Shown: positions 7,795 through 17,565, counted from the first letter of the stretch. The stretch: DNA of 64,000 nucleotides from Capnocytophaga catalasegens (GCF_026005215.1 NZ_BPMA01000028.1:30165-94164), one strand, 5' to 3'. Notes: generated from the letters alone by a model not told the origin. A program made the numbers and translations.

Positions 7795-10700
7795 TTATAG
7801 TTCGTGTTCTTCTTTGATGTGGATATGCTCGTAGTCGGCAATCATTTGTTTTTCGTAATTGACTTTTTCGCCTTTTTTGAATTTTGCCATCAGTACGTCC
7901 ATCACCAAATACACCAACGGAACGATGATAAGGGTTAGGAACAATGACGAAATCAATCCGCCGATGATAACAATCGCCAATCCATTGAACATTTCAGCTC
8001 CTGCTCCACTTGCCATCGCAATGGGAATCATACCGAAAACCATCGCAATGGTAGTCATCAAAATCGGACGCAAACGAGCGTGATTTGCCTGAATCAGAGC
8101 CGTTACGGTATCTTCGCCGTGTTGCTTACGATGGTTGGCAAAATCCACCAACATAATCGCATTCTTTGCCACTAACCCGATGAGCATTATCACCCCCAAA
8201 AGCGTAAATACGTTCAGCGTTTGGTTAGCTATTGCCAATGCCCATAAGGCTCCGATGAACGACAATGGTATCGAAAATAACACCACAAACGGACGCGAAA
8301 AACTATCGTACAAAATTACCATCACCATATATACTAACAATATTGCGGCTGCCAATCCTACCAAAAGCGTTCCGAAACCTTCGCTCTGATTTTCCATATC
8401 TCCTTGCCAGATAAATCGCACCGTACCTGGTTTGTCTAATTTTGAGAATTTTGCTTCCCATTCCGAAGCCACTGTTCCCGAAGGTTTTCCTACCACTTTC
8501 GCCTTTACTGTAACCGCTGGCGAACGGTCGTATCGGTCTAACTTACTTGGCCCCGACGAAAACGATACATCGGCAAATTGCGTTAACTTGATTTGTTGCC
8601 CCATTGCATTGGTAAACAACAAGTTTTTCACATTTTCGATATTGCCTCTGTTGGCTTCGTCAAACACTATATTAATGTCGTATTCCGAATCGCCCATACG
8701 GAATTTACTATTATCATCTCCGTTGAATGCCATACGCATTGTTTGTCCTACAACCGCCACATTTAGCCCCAGAGAAGTCATTTTATCTCTATCCACTTGC
8801 ACGGTAATTTCAGGATTTCCGTCTTCCGAAGAAAGTTCAACCCCCGTAGCTCCGTCAATAGTTTTGAGCAATTCGGCAACTTTTTCGGCGTATTCTTGGG
8901 CAATTTCAACCTCATCAGCCATTACGGTAAGCTGTATCGGAGCGTCTTCCACACCCATAAGTCCCACAGGAGCGGTGGTTATTTTTGCCCCAACCAAAAC
9001 CTCTTCTAACTTGCGTTGCAACTTGGCAGCGTAAATGGTTGTGTTGTCGGCTCTTTGTTTTTTATCCACCAAAACCACCTGTATTTCAGACTTATACGCC
9101 GTAGCTTGTGTTCCTCCAAATCCTGAACTTGTTTGTCCTACGGTGGTAATCATTTTTTGTACTTCTGGAAGCTGACGCACGTAATTTTCAGCTTTTTGAG
9201 TCATAAAATTGGCTTGTTCTACGGAAGCATCTTTTGGCAATTCTAACTGAATCACAAATTCTCCTTTATCCAATCTTGGAAAAAATTCTCCTCCGATAAA
9301 TCCGAAAGGCACTAAGGCAATTGACCCAAAAAACAACAACAATACCAGTATAAATGTTGCGAATTTATTTCGGAATGACCATTTTAAAATGTTGGTTATG
9401 AAATGTGTAAAGCGTTTGAGTTGTGCCTCGAACCAATGTACGAATCTTCCGAATAAGGATTTTTCGCTCAAATGTTCTAATTTTCCGAAGCGAGAATACA
9501 ACCACGGCACCGTTGTAAATGACATAAACAAGGAAAGCATTGTAGCGATAATTACCGTAACACAAAACTGATGGATAATATCCGAAACCAATCCTGAACT
9601 TAACGCTATTGGCAAGAAAACCACCACAATAACCAGCGTAATTGCCGTTACCGTAAACCCAATTTCCATAGCTCCATCGTAAGCCGCACGGACTTTATTT
9701 TTACCCATTTCCATATGTCGGTGAATGTTTTCCATTACCACAATGGCATCATCTACCAAGATTCCTACCACCAACGAAAGGGCTATCAAACTCATCAAAT
9801 TCAGCGTAAATCCTAACAAAAACATTCCGATAAAAGTCGCAATAAGCGAAGTCGGGATAGACACCATCACAATTACCGCATTTCGGAAACTATGCAAGAA
9901 AAGCAACATCACCGCAGCCACCAAAAACACCGCCAAAGCTAAGTCGAATACCACCGAGTTTGCCGCAGCCAAGGTAAATTCACTCGTGTCATTTGCCAAA
10001 TCTAATTTGAGGTTGTTTTCTTTATAAATTTCTTCGATTTGTCCCATTTTGGCACGAACCAACTCACTCACTGCCACAGCATTAGCATCGGTTTGTTTGG
10101 TAATTTGTAACAAAAGGGTATTTTCTTGATTAATACGAGCGATTTTTTCCACTTCTTGCTCGGTATCTTGCACATCGGCAACGTCTGAAAGTCGGATATT
10201 TATTCCGTTTTGAGAGGCAATGGTCAAATTACGAAGCTCTTCCACCGTTTTGAATTTACCCGCCAAACGAATGGTGGTGTTATTCTCACGCGTTTTGAGT
10301 TTTCCTATTGGGAAATCCAAATTTGAAGCGGCAATAATTTGCTGTACTTGCGTGATTGAAAGTCCGTAGCCCTCTAATTTTTTAGGGTCTAAACTCACAC
10401 GAATTTCGCGTTCTTGCCCTCCCATAACCACCACTTGAGCCACTCCTGAAATACGTGAAAGTTCGGGTTGTATCTTTCTGTCTACTAAATCATAAAGCTC
10501 TTGCGAAGACATTTGAGCCGTTACCCCCAATTTGATAATCGGCAAATCCGAAAGCGAGAATTTGCTCAGCGAAGGCTCATCGGCATCGTCAGGTAAATCC
10601 GAACGAATGGCGTTGATTTTACGCTGTGCATCGTTCAGTAAGAAATCCACATCGGCTCCAGGGTTTAGTTGCACCATCACAATAGATAAACTTTCGTAAG

Positions 10701-10950
10701 AAAACGCCTGAATTTTTTTAACATTTTCAAGCGTTAAAACCGCATCTTCGATTTTTTTGGTTACGGTACTTTCAATCTCGTTTGGTGAAGCTCCTCCGTA
10801 CACGGTAGATATGGTAATCATATTCACCTCGATATTAGGAACCAACTCATAGTTAAGCGATTTGTAACTATAAATCCCTCCGATAATCAGCATTGAGAGT
10901 ATCACTATGATAACACTTGGGCGGGTAATGGACGCTTTGATGATATTCAT
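7795..10950 (-). CDS. RND efflux pump, AcrB/HAE1-type inner-membrane subunit
   Basis: A 1051-residue proton-driven resistance-nodulation-division transporter with the standard twelve-helix, two-porter-domain layout. TM1 is at the N-terminus (ITRPSVIIVILSMLII). The TM4 proton-relay aspartates are in GILVDDAIVVMENIHRH, and the second half carries GLVAKNAIMLVDFANHR. Large periplasmic loops follow TM1 and TM7. It would form a tripartite exporter with a membrane-fusion protein and TolC, which in this window lie 4 kb away (15144-16199 and 16239-17565). The gene begins 48 bases after the pldA-like stop, so these two are probably co-transcribed. Substrate unknown. Confidence 0.9.
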   Translation of the reverse strand: MNIIKASITRPSVIIVILSMLIIGGIYSYKSLNYELVPNIEVNMITISTVYGGASPNEIESTVTKKIEDAVLTLENVKKIQAFSYESLSIVMVQLNPGADVDFLLNDAQRKINAIRSDLPDDADEPSLSKFSLSDLPIIKLGVTAQMSSQELYDLVDRKIQPELSRISGVAQVVVMGGQEREIRVSLDPKKLEGYGLSITQVQQIIAASNLDFPIGKLKTRENNTTIRLAGKFKTVEELRNLTIASQNGINIRLSDVADVQDTEQEVEKIARINQENTLLLQITKQTDANAVAVSELVRAKMGQIEEIYKENNLKLDLANDTSEFTLAAANSVVFDLALAVFLVAAVMLLFLHSFRNAVIVMVSIPTSLIATFIGMFLLGFTLNLMSLIALSLVVGILVDDAIVVMENIHRHMEMGKNKVRAAYDGAMEIGFTVTAITLVIVVVFLPIALSSGLVSDIIHQFCVTVIIATMLSLFMSFTTVPWLYSRFGKLEHLSEKSLFGRFVHWFEAQLKRFTHFITNILKWSFRNKFATFILVLLLFFGSIALVPFGFIGGEFFPRLDKGEFVIQLELPKDASVEQANFMTQKAENYVRQLPEVQKMITTVGQTSSGFGGTQATAYKSEIQVVLVDKKQRADNTTIYAAKLQRKLEEVLVGAKITTAPVGLMGVEDAPIQLTVMADEVEIAQEYAEKVAELLKTIDGATGVELSSEDGNPEITVQVDRDKMTSLGLNVAVVGQTMRMAFNGDDNSKFRMGDSEYDINIVFDEANRGNIENVKNLLFTNAMGQQIKLTQFADVSFSSGPSKLDRYDRSPAVTVKAKVVGKPSGTVASEWEAKFSKLDKPGTVRFIWQGDMENQSEGFGTLLVGLAAAILLVYMVMVILYDSFSRPFVVLFSIPLSFIGALWALAIANQTLNVFTLLGVIMLIGLVAKNAIMLVDFANHRKQHGEDTVTALIQANHARLRPILMTTIAMVFGMIPIAMASGAGAEMFNGLAIVIIGGLISSLFLTLIIVPLVYLVMDVLMAKFKKGEKVNYEKQMIADYEHIHIKEEHEL

Positions 10951-10998
10951 TTTCCTATTTTTGTTATATTTATGAATTAAATTATAATTAGATTTTGA

Positions 10999-11943
10999 TT
11001 AAAATTCCGATAGCATAATCCCTGCTCCGAGGGAAGTTTGGCTGTGATTATATTCAATAAGCGAATCTCCGTAACCTGTTGATAATTGTGCAAATAGCCG
11101 CAAACCTCCTTTTCCTACGGGATAAATATATGTAAATTCGCCAAAACCTTTATTGTTCTTATTGAATTTCAAATTGTTACGCATAAGAAATATAAAACTA
11201 TGTTTTTTAGAATTGTACGACACGGTCAGTTCGCTCCTTCCCATATAATCGAGTATATCGGCATTGTCATCGCTTTGCGTTTTCTCCGACATACGCCTCC
11301 AAAATCGGGTTATGAACATAAAATCGTTATATTCAAAGGCATTCATCAAGATAATGCGATTCCAACTTCGAGAATACAATTGTTCTTTTCCGTTGGATTG
11401 GTGATTGATAGAAAGTCCTGCCATTTGCCATTTAAAATCGCCGATGGACAATTGAAGTGGCACCACATACATCAGTTCAGGTTCGTAGTTCAGCTCCCGA
11501 AAAGGTCTGGACAAATCTCCGTTATACACCTGCCAATAAGCCTGTTGCGTAAAAGCTACCCAAAAATCGCCTTTAAATCCGAGGAAGTCTTGCCAAACTT
11601 TGGTTTTCAAACTCACTTGAAATTTGCTTTCCACATTTTGGTATTCTTTGTAGGGCGGATTACCCCTTTGCGGATTGATGTTTTGTGGTTGCCGATTCAC
11701 ATTGTCGGTTATCCGAAACGGAATTACATACATCGGTTTATACATCGAAGGCTTGAACACGCCTCTTTGGTCTTCGTCTTCAAGTTCAAACATCTTTGAG
11801 AGTGCATTGCTGAATCTATTCTTCGGAGGCTCTTGATTAGGCACCAAAATCGAATCCAAAGGGATTTGCAAACTCGCAAAAGTCTTCGCAGAAGAAAGCA
11901 GGAGGAATGCCAAAACGAATTTTATTTTTGTTTTCAAAATCAT
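10999..11943 (-). CDS. pldA: Outer-membrane phospholipase A1 (OMPLA)
   Basis: A 314-residue protein with a signal peptide (cleavage near residue 23, AKTFAS) and a predicted beta-barrel. The diagnostic segment SINHQSNGKEQLYSRSWNR holds the catalytic histidine (NHQSNG) and serine (SRSWNR) of OMPLA. OMPLA hydrolyses acyl chains of phospholipids that reach the outer leaflet of the outer membrane. In this strand order it sits directly before the RND gene, and both concern the envelope. It could help with membrane-lipid asymmetry or host-membrane damage; the latter is speculation. Confidence 0.85.
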   Translation of the reverse strand: MILKTKIKFVLAFLLLSSAKTFASLQIPLDSILVPNQEPPKNRFSNALSKMFELEDEDQRGVFKPSMYKPMYVIPFRITDNVNRQPQNINPQRGNPPYKEYQNVESKFQVSLKTKVWQDFLGFKGDFWVAFTQQAYWQVYNGDLSRPFRELNYEPELMYVVPLQLSIGDFKWQMAGLSINHQSNGKEQLYSRSWNRIILMNAFEYNDFMFITRFWRRMSEKTQSDDNADILDYMGRSELTVSYNSKKHSFIFLMRNNLKFNKNNKGFGEFTYIYPVGKGGLRLFAQLSTGYGDSLIEYNHSQTSLGAGIMLSEF

Positions 11944-12061
11944 TTTTTTTATATAAGAACAAAATATTTTTTGTCTAATTTTTACCCAATTCTTTACCAG
12001 AGCGAATGATTTTTACTCCATCAGTCGCTCCTATTGTAATTTGAATTTCGCAACGGATTTA

Positions 12062-12757
12062 TTATCTAAATTGCTCTACATCAATACTTTCACCAATAGG
12101 CAACAAATGCAATTTACGATGTGCTGCAGCAAATTTGTTTATTGATGCCTCGTGGTCAATTTTGATAACATCAAACGTGTCATAATGTACACCCAGCGTG
12201 TGATAAGCATCTACAAATTTCGCTGCCGTAAGAGCATCACGAACGCCCATCGTATAATTGTTACCTATCGGCAATATTGCCAAATTGATTTTGTACTGAT
12301 GTGGAATGATTGTCATATCCATATGCAAGGCTGTATCTCCTGAAATATAGATAGTTAAATCGTCGATATCAATTAAAAAACCAGCTGGATTTCCTCCGTA
12401 TTTTCCATCAGGAAACGAAGAAGAATGCACGGCTTTAATCATTTTAATTTTCACGCTTCCGTTTTCAAATCGGTGCGAGCCTCCGATGTTCATTTCGTGT
12501 CCGTCCAAGCCCAATGCTCTGTAATGAGCCAATATTTCAGGGTTAGAAATCAGCTTCGCTCCCGTGTTTTTGGCAATGGCTTCGGCGTCCAAAATATGGT
12601 CTTGGTGAGCGTGTGTCAGCAGAATATAATCAGCCTTAACAGCCGAAATATCAATGTGTTTCGCCAACGGATTGGCAGAAATAAATGGGTCAACCAAGAA
12701 ATATTTTCCGTTAATTTCGATATTGACACAAGCGTGTCCTAAATAGGTTACTTTCAT
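12062..12757 (-). CDS. UPF0173-type metal-dependent hydrolase (metallo-beta-lactamase fold)
   Basis: About 231 residues from the ATG at 12757 (MKVTYLGHACVNIE); a longer frame adds nine unrelated residues. The zinc-binding HxHxDH motif is LTHAHQDHILDA near residue 50, with later ligands in AVHSSSFPDG, SGDTALH and LGVHYDTF. These match the UPF0173 family of cytoplasmic MBL-fold hydrolases, whose physiological substrates are unknown. It is followed by pldA after a 118-base gap without a gene, and is preceded by a pyrimidine-rich spacer. Confidence 0.85.
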   Translation of the reverse strand: MKVTYLGHACVNIEINGKYFLVDPFISANPLAKHIDISAVKADYILLTHAHQDHILDAEAIAKNTGAKLISNPEILAHYRALGLDGHEMNIGGSHRFENGSVKIKMIKAVHSSSFPDGKYGGNPAGFLIDIDDLTIYISGDTALHMDMTIIPHQYKINLAILPIGNNYTMGVRDALTAAKFVDAYHTLGVHYDTFDVIKIDHEASINKFAAAHRKLHLLPIGESIDVEQFR

Positions 12758-12877
12758 AATGTTACTATTTTTTCCTCTCCCCAACCCTCTCCCAAGAAGA
12801 AGGAGGTTAGAGCGTGTTACTATTTTATTTTTTATCTCATATGTCTAAATTTTTCGGACTACATATTTTTTTTCAAA

Positions 12878-13258
12878 CTACAATATTTCAAATGGCTTCT
12901 GAAATTCATACAAAATTGTCTTGCGAATTTTCAATGGCAATTTGGACAAAACCTCTTCATAGGAATGAATTATCATTTTTTTGACCAAATCCGTAGGCAA
13001 ATCTTCCACAAAAACGGTGTTCCAATGTTTTTTATTCATATAATAGCCCTCCACAACTTTGTTTGGGTACAAATCCCGAAGTTCCAATGCCAAATCGGGC
13101 TGACATTTGAGATTTATTCGCAATGGAATTCCTTCCAAAAAACAAAGAAAAAATATCTTTCCGTGTATTTTAAATACCAAAATATCCTCTCCAAACGGAA
13201 ATTCTTCCTTCACATCAGGTAATGCCACACAGAATTCGTATATAGTTTCAATGTTCAT
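12878..13258 (-). CDS. MmcQ/YjbR-family protein
   Basis: A 126-residue soluble protein. The YjbR fold pattern is recognisable: an N-terminal helix ending in ALPDVKEEFPFGEDILVFKIHGKIFF, a basic IPLRINLKC strand, and GYYMNKKHWNTV followed by a helical ESYEEVLS-like end. YjbR proteins have a CyaY-like fold and are suggested to bind DNA. Only 13 bases separate it from the upstream nuclease gene, suggesting co-transcription. Function within the cell is not established. Confidence 0.8.
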   Translation of the reverse strand: MNIETIYEFCVALPDVKEEFPFGEDILVFKIHGKIFFLCFLEGIPLRINLKCQPDLALELRDLYPNKVVEGYYMNKKHWNTVFVEDLPTDLVKKMIIHSYEEVLSKLPLKIRKTILYEFQKPFEIL

Positions 13259-13271
13259 TAGATTGTAATTT

Positions 13272-14294
13272 TTATATTACTTTGTTTTTTGCTATTTCTA
13301 TTGATTTATGCAATTTTTCCAAAAGGATTTCTTTTTTTGGGAGCAACAGCAAATATTCTGCTATTTTTATATTATCTTTTTCCAATCCTAAAAGTTCTAT
13401 ATGCTCTGAATTTTTACCTGAACATAGAATCAATCCTATTGGAGGATTTTCTCCCTCAATACGTTCATACTTATTCAAATATGCCAAATAAAGTTCCATT
13501 TGACCTTTAAATGACGCTTCAAATTCTCCCAATTTCAATTCTATTGCTACAAGTGATTTCAATCGTCTATGATAAAACAAAAGGTCAATATAGTAGTCCT
13601 TATTATCTATGACAAGACGTTTTTGACGAGCTAAAAAAGCAAAATCACTTCCTAATTCTATTATAAACTTTTGTAATTCAACAACAATGCTTTCTTCTAA
13701 ATCTTTTTCAGAAAAAACGTCTTTTAATTCCAAAAAATCTAATACATAAGGGTCTCTAAAAACTAAATTAGGAGACATTTTCTGTTCATTTTTAAGCAAA
13801 TCCAATTCTTTTCGTGCTAATTCATCTGGTTTTTTGCTTATTGTTGTTCGTTCATACAAAAGTGAGTTAATTTTCTCTTTCAATGTACGAACACTCCATT
13901 TTTCAATTTTACAAAATTCAATATAAAAATCACGTTTTAATGGGTCTTCAATCGGAATAATAAGCGTAAAATGTGTCCAGCTCAATTGTCGCATCAGTGA
14001 CACGACAATTTGTTCTTCATTGAAAATCAAGGCAAAACGCATCATCTTGCGAAGATTTTTTTCACTATATGAGCTTCCAAATTCTTCTACAAGTCGCAAA
14101 GCTATTTTTTTCACTACTTGCTCTCCATATTTTCCTCGCTCATTTTTCAGAACATCGTCATTTATGGTCTTACCAATCTTCCAATACATCATCGTCAAAG
14201 CCGAATTCACCTGTGTTGCAACAGCATCCTTTGTTTGACGAATAATCATTTTCAGATTTTTAAATAACCTATTTTCATAATTACTTACTTCCAT
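13272..14294 (-). CDS. PDDEXK nuclease, DUF1016 (YhcG) family
   Basis: About 340 residues from ATG 14294. The N-terminal half (MMYWKIGKTINDD, EKNLRKMMRFALIF, LSWTHFTLIIPIEDPLKRDFYIE) is the DUF1016 helical domain. The C-terminal domain has the PD-(D/E)xK core in YYIDLLFYHRRLKSLVAIELK, with Asp, Glu and Lys in place, then a glutamine in the KGQMELYLAYL helix. YhcG-type proteins are often carried on accessory DNA and are frequently found with restriction or defence genes, but no such partners are present. Base composition looks more A+T-rich than the flanking RND genes, consistent with later acquisition; this should be computed. Confidence 0.85.
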   Translation of the reverse strand: MEVSNYENRLFKNLKMIIRQTKDAVATQVNSALTMMYWKIGKTINDDVLKNERGKYGEQVVKKIALRLVEEFGSSYSEKNLRKMMRFALIFNEEQIVVSLMRQLSWTHFTLIIPIEDPLKRDFYIEFCKIEKWSVRTLKEKINSLLYERTTISKKPDELARKELDLLKNEQKMSPNLVFRDPYVLDFLELKDVFSEKDLEESIVVELQKFIIELGSDFAFLARQKRLVIDNKDYYIDLLFYHRRLKSLVAIELKLGEFEASFKGQMELYLAYLNKYERIEGENPPIGLILCSGKNSEHIELLGLEKDNIKIAEYLLLLPKKEILLEKLHKSIEIAKNKVI

Positions 14295-14386
14295 TATCAA
14301 AATATTTTCTTTACCTCTTCATTTACAGCGTGATTTTCACTTGTTACTTAGAACTTAAAACTTGGATTTTGTTACTTGAAAACTTG

Positions 14387-14983
14387 TTACTTATTCTCCA
14401 CGAGTTTCCCTTCGTCAATGCTTTTTTGCAATAAAATTTCGAACAATTCGCTCAGCTCTTCTGAACCTTTTTCAACTGCTGTTCCTACGATTTTACGAAC
14501 TTTTTCAGCACTAACATCGGCTTCTCTCCAACTTTTACCCGAAGTATGAGCATTCAGAATAAAAGGTATTACTCTATCCACAGCCGAAGCAAAAACGGCA
14601 TCGGGCGACTTTTCCGCTTCAAATTCCTCCCATAACGCCAAAAATTCAGATGCCAAAGGCTTGTCCAATATGCCAAAAATGCGTTTTGCTGAAGCTAATT
14701 CGCGTTCATACTTGCCTTCCATCGCTTTTTCGTCATAAACGAATGTATCTCCAGCACCTATTTCCACTACATCGTGAATAGAAAGCATCTTCATCACCCG
14801 AAATAGGTCAATTTGTTCCTTATTTTTGGCATACGGATACATTATTTGAGCCAAAACCATCACTTGCCACGAATGTTCTGCTGAATTTTCCCTACGCGAA
14901 TCGTCCAAAATATAGTTACGACGCTGTACATTTTTTAACTTATCCAAGGTTAGGATAAATTCAAGTTCTTTTGCTAATTTCAT
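14387..14983 (-). CDS. HD-domain hydrolase (HDDC2/YfbR type)
   Basis: A 198-residue cytoplasmic metal-dependent phosphohydrolase. Metal ligands are visible in order: His in ENSAEHSWQVM (about 37), HD in LSIHDVVEIGAGDTF (about 72), and Asp in SAVDRVIPF. The EIGAGDTF segment is typical of HDDC2/YfbR-like enzymes, which remove phosphate from deoxynucleoside 5'-monophosphates, so a nucleotide-pool role is the best inference. A -7 element at 15097-15104 suggests independent transcription from the preceding adaptor gene. Confidence 0.85.
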   Translation of the reverse strand: MKLAKELEFILTLDKLKNVQRRNYILDDSRRENSAEHSWQVMVLAQIMYPYAKNKEQIDLFRVMKMLSIHDVVEIGAGDTFVYDEKAMEGKYERELASAKRIFGILDKPLASEFLALWEEFEAEKSPDAVFASAVDRVIPFILNAHTSGKSWREADVSAEKVRKIVGTAVEKGSEELSELFEILLQKSIDEGKLVENK

Positions 14984-14996
14984 TTTTGTTTTTCGT

Positions 14997-15018
14997 AGGG
15001 CAAATAGTAATTTGCCCT
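14997..15018. repeat. Small REP-like hairpin
   Basis: A perfect inverted repeat AGGGCAAAT-AGTA-ATTTGCCCT in the leader of the HD gene, without a T run. A related sequence (TAGGGGCAAAA ... TTTTACCCCTA) occurs at 47867-47892, suggesting a dispersed intergenic repeat family. Confidence 0.55.
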
Positions 15019-15096
15019 CTATTCGATTATTTTACTTATTTGAGTTACTAAAATATTTGTGAAAAATTATGTGCTTTTGTAGTTTGAACTTAACCA

Positions 15097-15104
15097 CAAA
15101 CGTA
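15097..15104 (-). promoter_or_regulatory. -7 element upstream of the HD hydrolase gene
   Basis: On the minus strand this reads TACGTTTG, an exact TAnnTTTG match in the 160-base gap between the adaptor and HD genes. The leader would be about 108 bases and include the hairpin at 14997-15018. Confidence 0.45.
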
Positions 15105-15143
15105 CAAAAATGAACACAATTTTTTGAAAATCAGACAAAACGA

Positions 15144-16199
15144 TTACTGAATAACTTTTACAGGTGTGCCGTTATCCAAATTGATTTGCCCGCTGGTAAC
15201 CACCTCATTTCCTTCGGAAAGTCCTTCTAAAATTTCGACTTTATCTCCGAAATTACGTTCGCTTTTCACGGTTACTAACTCGGCTTTGCCTTCTACGATT
15301 TTGAAAATTTTATTTTGACTTACGCTTCCTACAAAAGCAGTTCTTGATATCGTAAGCACCTGATTTTCTGAGCCTACACTCGATTCAAATTGCACTGTTG
15401 CATACATTCCTGCTTTGAGAGATTTATCTTTGTTCGATACGGTAATCTCGACTGGAAACTTCAAGGCTCCGTTGGATTTTGGTGCTACGAAAGTTACTTT
15501 TCCTTCAATGGTATTTCCGCCTACGCTCGGGGTGATTTTCGCCTTTTCGCCTACTTTTATTTGCGAAATTTGATGCTCATCGACGGTTACTTTCAATTTC
15601 AAATCATTGATATTCACCACATTGAAAAGAGTTGTTCCTGCTCCAACAAAAGTACCTTCTTCGATGTTTTTACTACTAACAATACCGCTGATTTTGGAAC
15701 GAACCACCGAATATCCTGAATTGATTTGAGCCGAATTATAGTTCGCTTGTGCATTTTTTACTTGCAAACGGATTTGCTCCAGTTGTTGTTGCGTTACTCC
15801 CCCCGTCTGGTAAGCACTTTCAAAGCGTTTTAACTCATTTTGAGCATTGTCCAATACGGCTTTGGCTTGTTCTAACCCCACGTTTGTTGCATCGGCTTTG
15901 ATTTGTGCCAAAGTCTGTCCTGCACTTACTACATCGCCTTCTTTTACGTAGATTTTCACCACTTGTCCTCCCATTTCGGCAGCTACGTTGAGGTCTTGTG
16001 TCGCCACAAAAGTTCCGTTGGCGATGAACAAATCGTTCACATTTTCTTTGATTACTTTTTGCGAACGAACAGCCACCTGAGCGTTTTTCTCAGCTACGAT
16101 AGCTACCTCTTGGGCATTTTTCTCTTTATTTGCATATAATTTGTAAGCTACAAATCCGATTGCACCTACCGCTGCTAAAATTGTAATTATCTTTTTCAT
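15144..16199 (-). CDS. RND membrane-fusion (periplasmic adaptor) protein
   Basis: A 351-residue HlyD/AcrA-type adaptor with an N-terminal membrane or signal segment. The split biotinyl-lipoyl-like domain is visible as GGQVVKIYVKEGDVVSAGQTLAQI (first half) and SGIVSSKNIEEGTFVGAGTTLF (second half), with a helical hairpin between them (about residues 105-160) and beta-barrel domains after. It would link an RND pump to TolC. It lies 39 bases after the tolC-like gene and is surely co-transcribed with it, but the pump gene itself is about 4 kb further along. Confidence 0.9.
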   Translation of the reverse strand: MKKIITILAAVGAIGFVAYKLYANKEKNAQEVAIVAEKNAQVAVRSQKVIKENVNDLFIANGTFVATQDLNVAAEMGGQVVKIYVKEGDVVSAGQTLAQIKADATNVGLEQAKAVLDNAQNELKRFESAYQTGGVTQQQLEQIRLQVKNAQANYNSAQINSGYSVVRSKISGIVSSKNIEEGTFVGAGTTLFNVVNINDLKLKVTVDEHQISQIKVGEKAKITPSVGGNTIEGKVTFVAPKSNGALKFPVEITVSNKDKSLKAGMYATVQFESSVGSENQVLTISRTAFVGSVSQNKIFKIVEGKAELVTVKSERNFGDKVEILEGLSEGNEVVTSGQINLDNGTPVKVIQ

Positions 16200-16238
16200 T
16201 TGTTTAATTTTCTAAATTTTTATATTGATTTTTTTAAT

Positions 16239-17565
16239 CTATTTTCCTAAATTTTTTAATTCTCCTTTTGCTTTAAGAAGCTCTATTTCAGCTAATTTAT
16301 GTTCTAACAGAGCATTGGTATAGCTATTTTTAGCATCGGATAGTGAGCGTTCCGAATCGAGCAAATCGGTCAGTGATGCCAATCCTTGCTGATAGTTATT
16401 TTGAGTGTTGAGCAAAACCTCTTCGGCTAATTTGACATTTTCTTTCTGTGATTCGATTGTCAAAAGGCTGTTAGTTATCTGATTTCGAGCATTTTCATAA
16501 GCCAAATCCATTGCCAAACGCACATCTTTCAGCTCAGCTTCCAAACTTTTGAGGTCTACCTGTGCTTGTCTGACTTTAGCTTTTGTTCCAAAACCTTTGA
16601 ATATTGGAATGTTCAAACTCAACCCAACTGACGAAAAATCAGACCAATACACATTATCTTTTTCAGAAAAAAAACAATGGATTTTTAGGTCCCATTCCAA
16701 GCCAACCGTAATTCCCTACCAATGCCAACGACGGATAATAAGCTGCTTTTTGTACTTTTGTATTGATTTCAAGCAAGTCTTTTTGTTTTTCAAGAGCTTG
16801 AATTTCAATACGATGCGAAGTGTCTTTATTTGAAAAAGATACGTCATAATTCACCTCAAAACCTTCTTTCGGAAGTGAAATAGACTGCTCAATAGGCATT
16901 CCTATCATAAATTTGAGTGCATTTTCTGCCAGTTGTAATCCATTGATAGCCTGTTGTTTAGCCGATTTTAAGTTATTCATCGCTACCGTTGTTCTATCCA
17001 AATCGATTTTTTTAGCTAATCCATTGTCATACAACCCTTTAACTACTTCAACTGTTTTTTCTGTCAAAGCCAAATTACTTTCGATATTACTCAGAATTTC
17101 TCGGGTTTGATATACTTGATAATATGCCGAAGCTACTTTTTCAATTATTTGATTTTCAGTAAGTTCTTGATTTAATTGATAAAACTCACGAGTCGTCCGA
17201 GCGGCTTTAAGCCCCATAAAAACCGACTGATTAAAAAGCACTTGCGTAAGTTGTGCATTTACCTGCGAATTCCATTTTTGTCCCATTTCGAATTTCACAA
17301 TGCCAGGAGCTCCAAAATTGCTTCCGTCTACATACGTAGCCTGTAATTTAGGATTATACATCAAAGCCCCTGTCGCTGAGACATTTGGCAACGCATTGGC
17401 ACGAACTTCTTGAATTTGGTAATTACTCTTTTCAACTGCCAAACGTGCTTTTTCTGCATCGGATTTATGTTCCAAAGCATAGCTAATAGCCTGTTTTAGA
17501 GATAATTCTTGTGCTTGAGACAGCATTCCCATCAGCACAAAAACACTGAATATTATTTTTTTCAT
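16239..17565 (-). pseudogene. TolC-family outer-membrane efflux protein, frameshifted
   Basis: Two overlapping reading frames together encode a normal TolC (about 441 residues). The first (from ATG 17565, signal peptide ending SQA) runs through the first outer-membrane efflux repeat to GWLGMGPKNPLFFF and stops. The second resumes with SEKDNVYWSDFSSVGLSLNIPIF and continues to KGELKNLGK. The break is in a run of eight T on the coding strand (16667-16674); seven T would restore the frame. Total length of 1327 bases is exactly one more than a multiple of three. Either this is a sequencing error, a true lesion, or a slippage-prone on/off switch. The intact gene would form the outer-membrane channel for the adaptor just downstream. 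Confidence 0.85.

Noticed and set aside
8432..9034. A 200-codon open frame antisense to the RND pump gene
   Set aside because: It is serine/threonine/proline-rich with no recognisable domain and lies wholly inside a conserved gene on the other strand.
11200..11799. A 199-codon open frame antisense to pldA
   Set aside because: The minus-strand frame carries the OMPLA catalytic motif; the antisense frame shows no family features.
12762..12815. Pyrimidine-rich stretch before the MBL hydrolase gene as a structured regulatory RNA
   Set aside because: Only weak, interrupted pairing is possible; it resembles a common low-complexity intergenic repeat.
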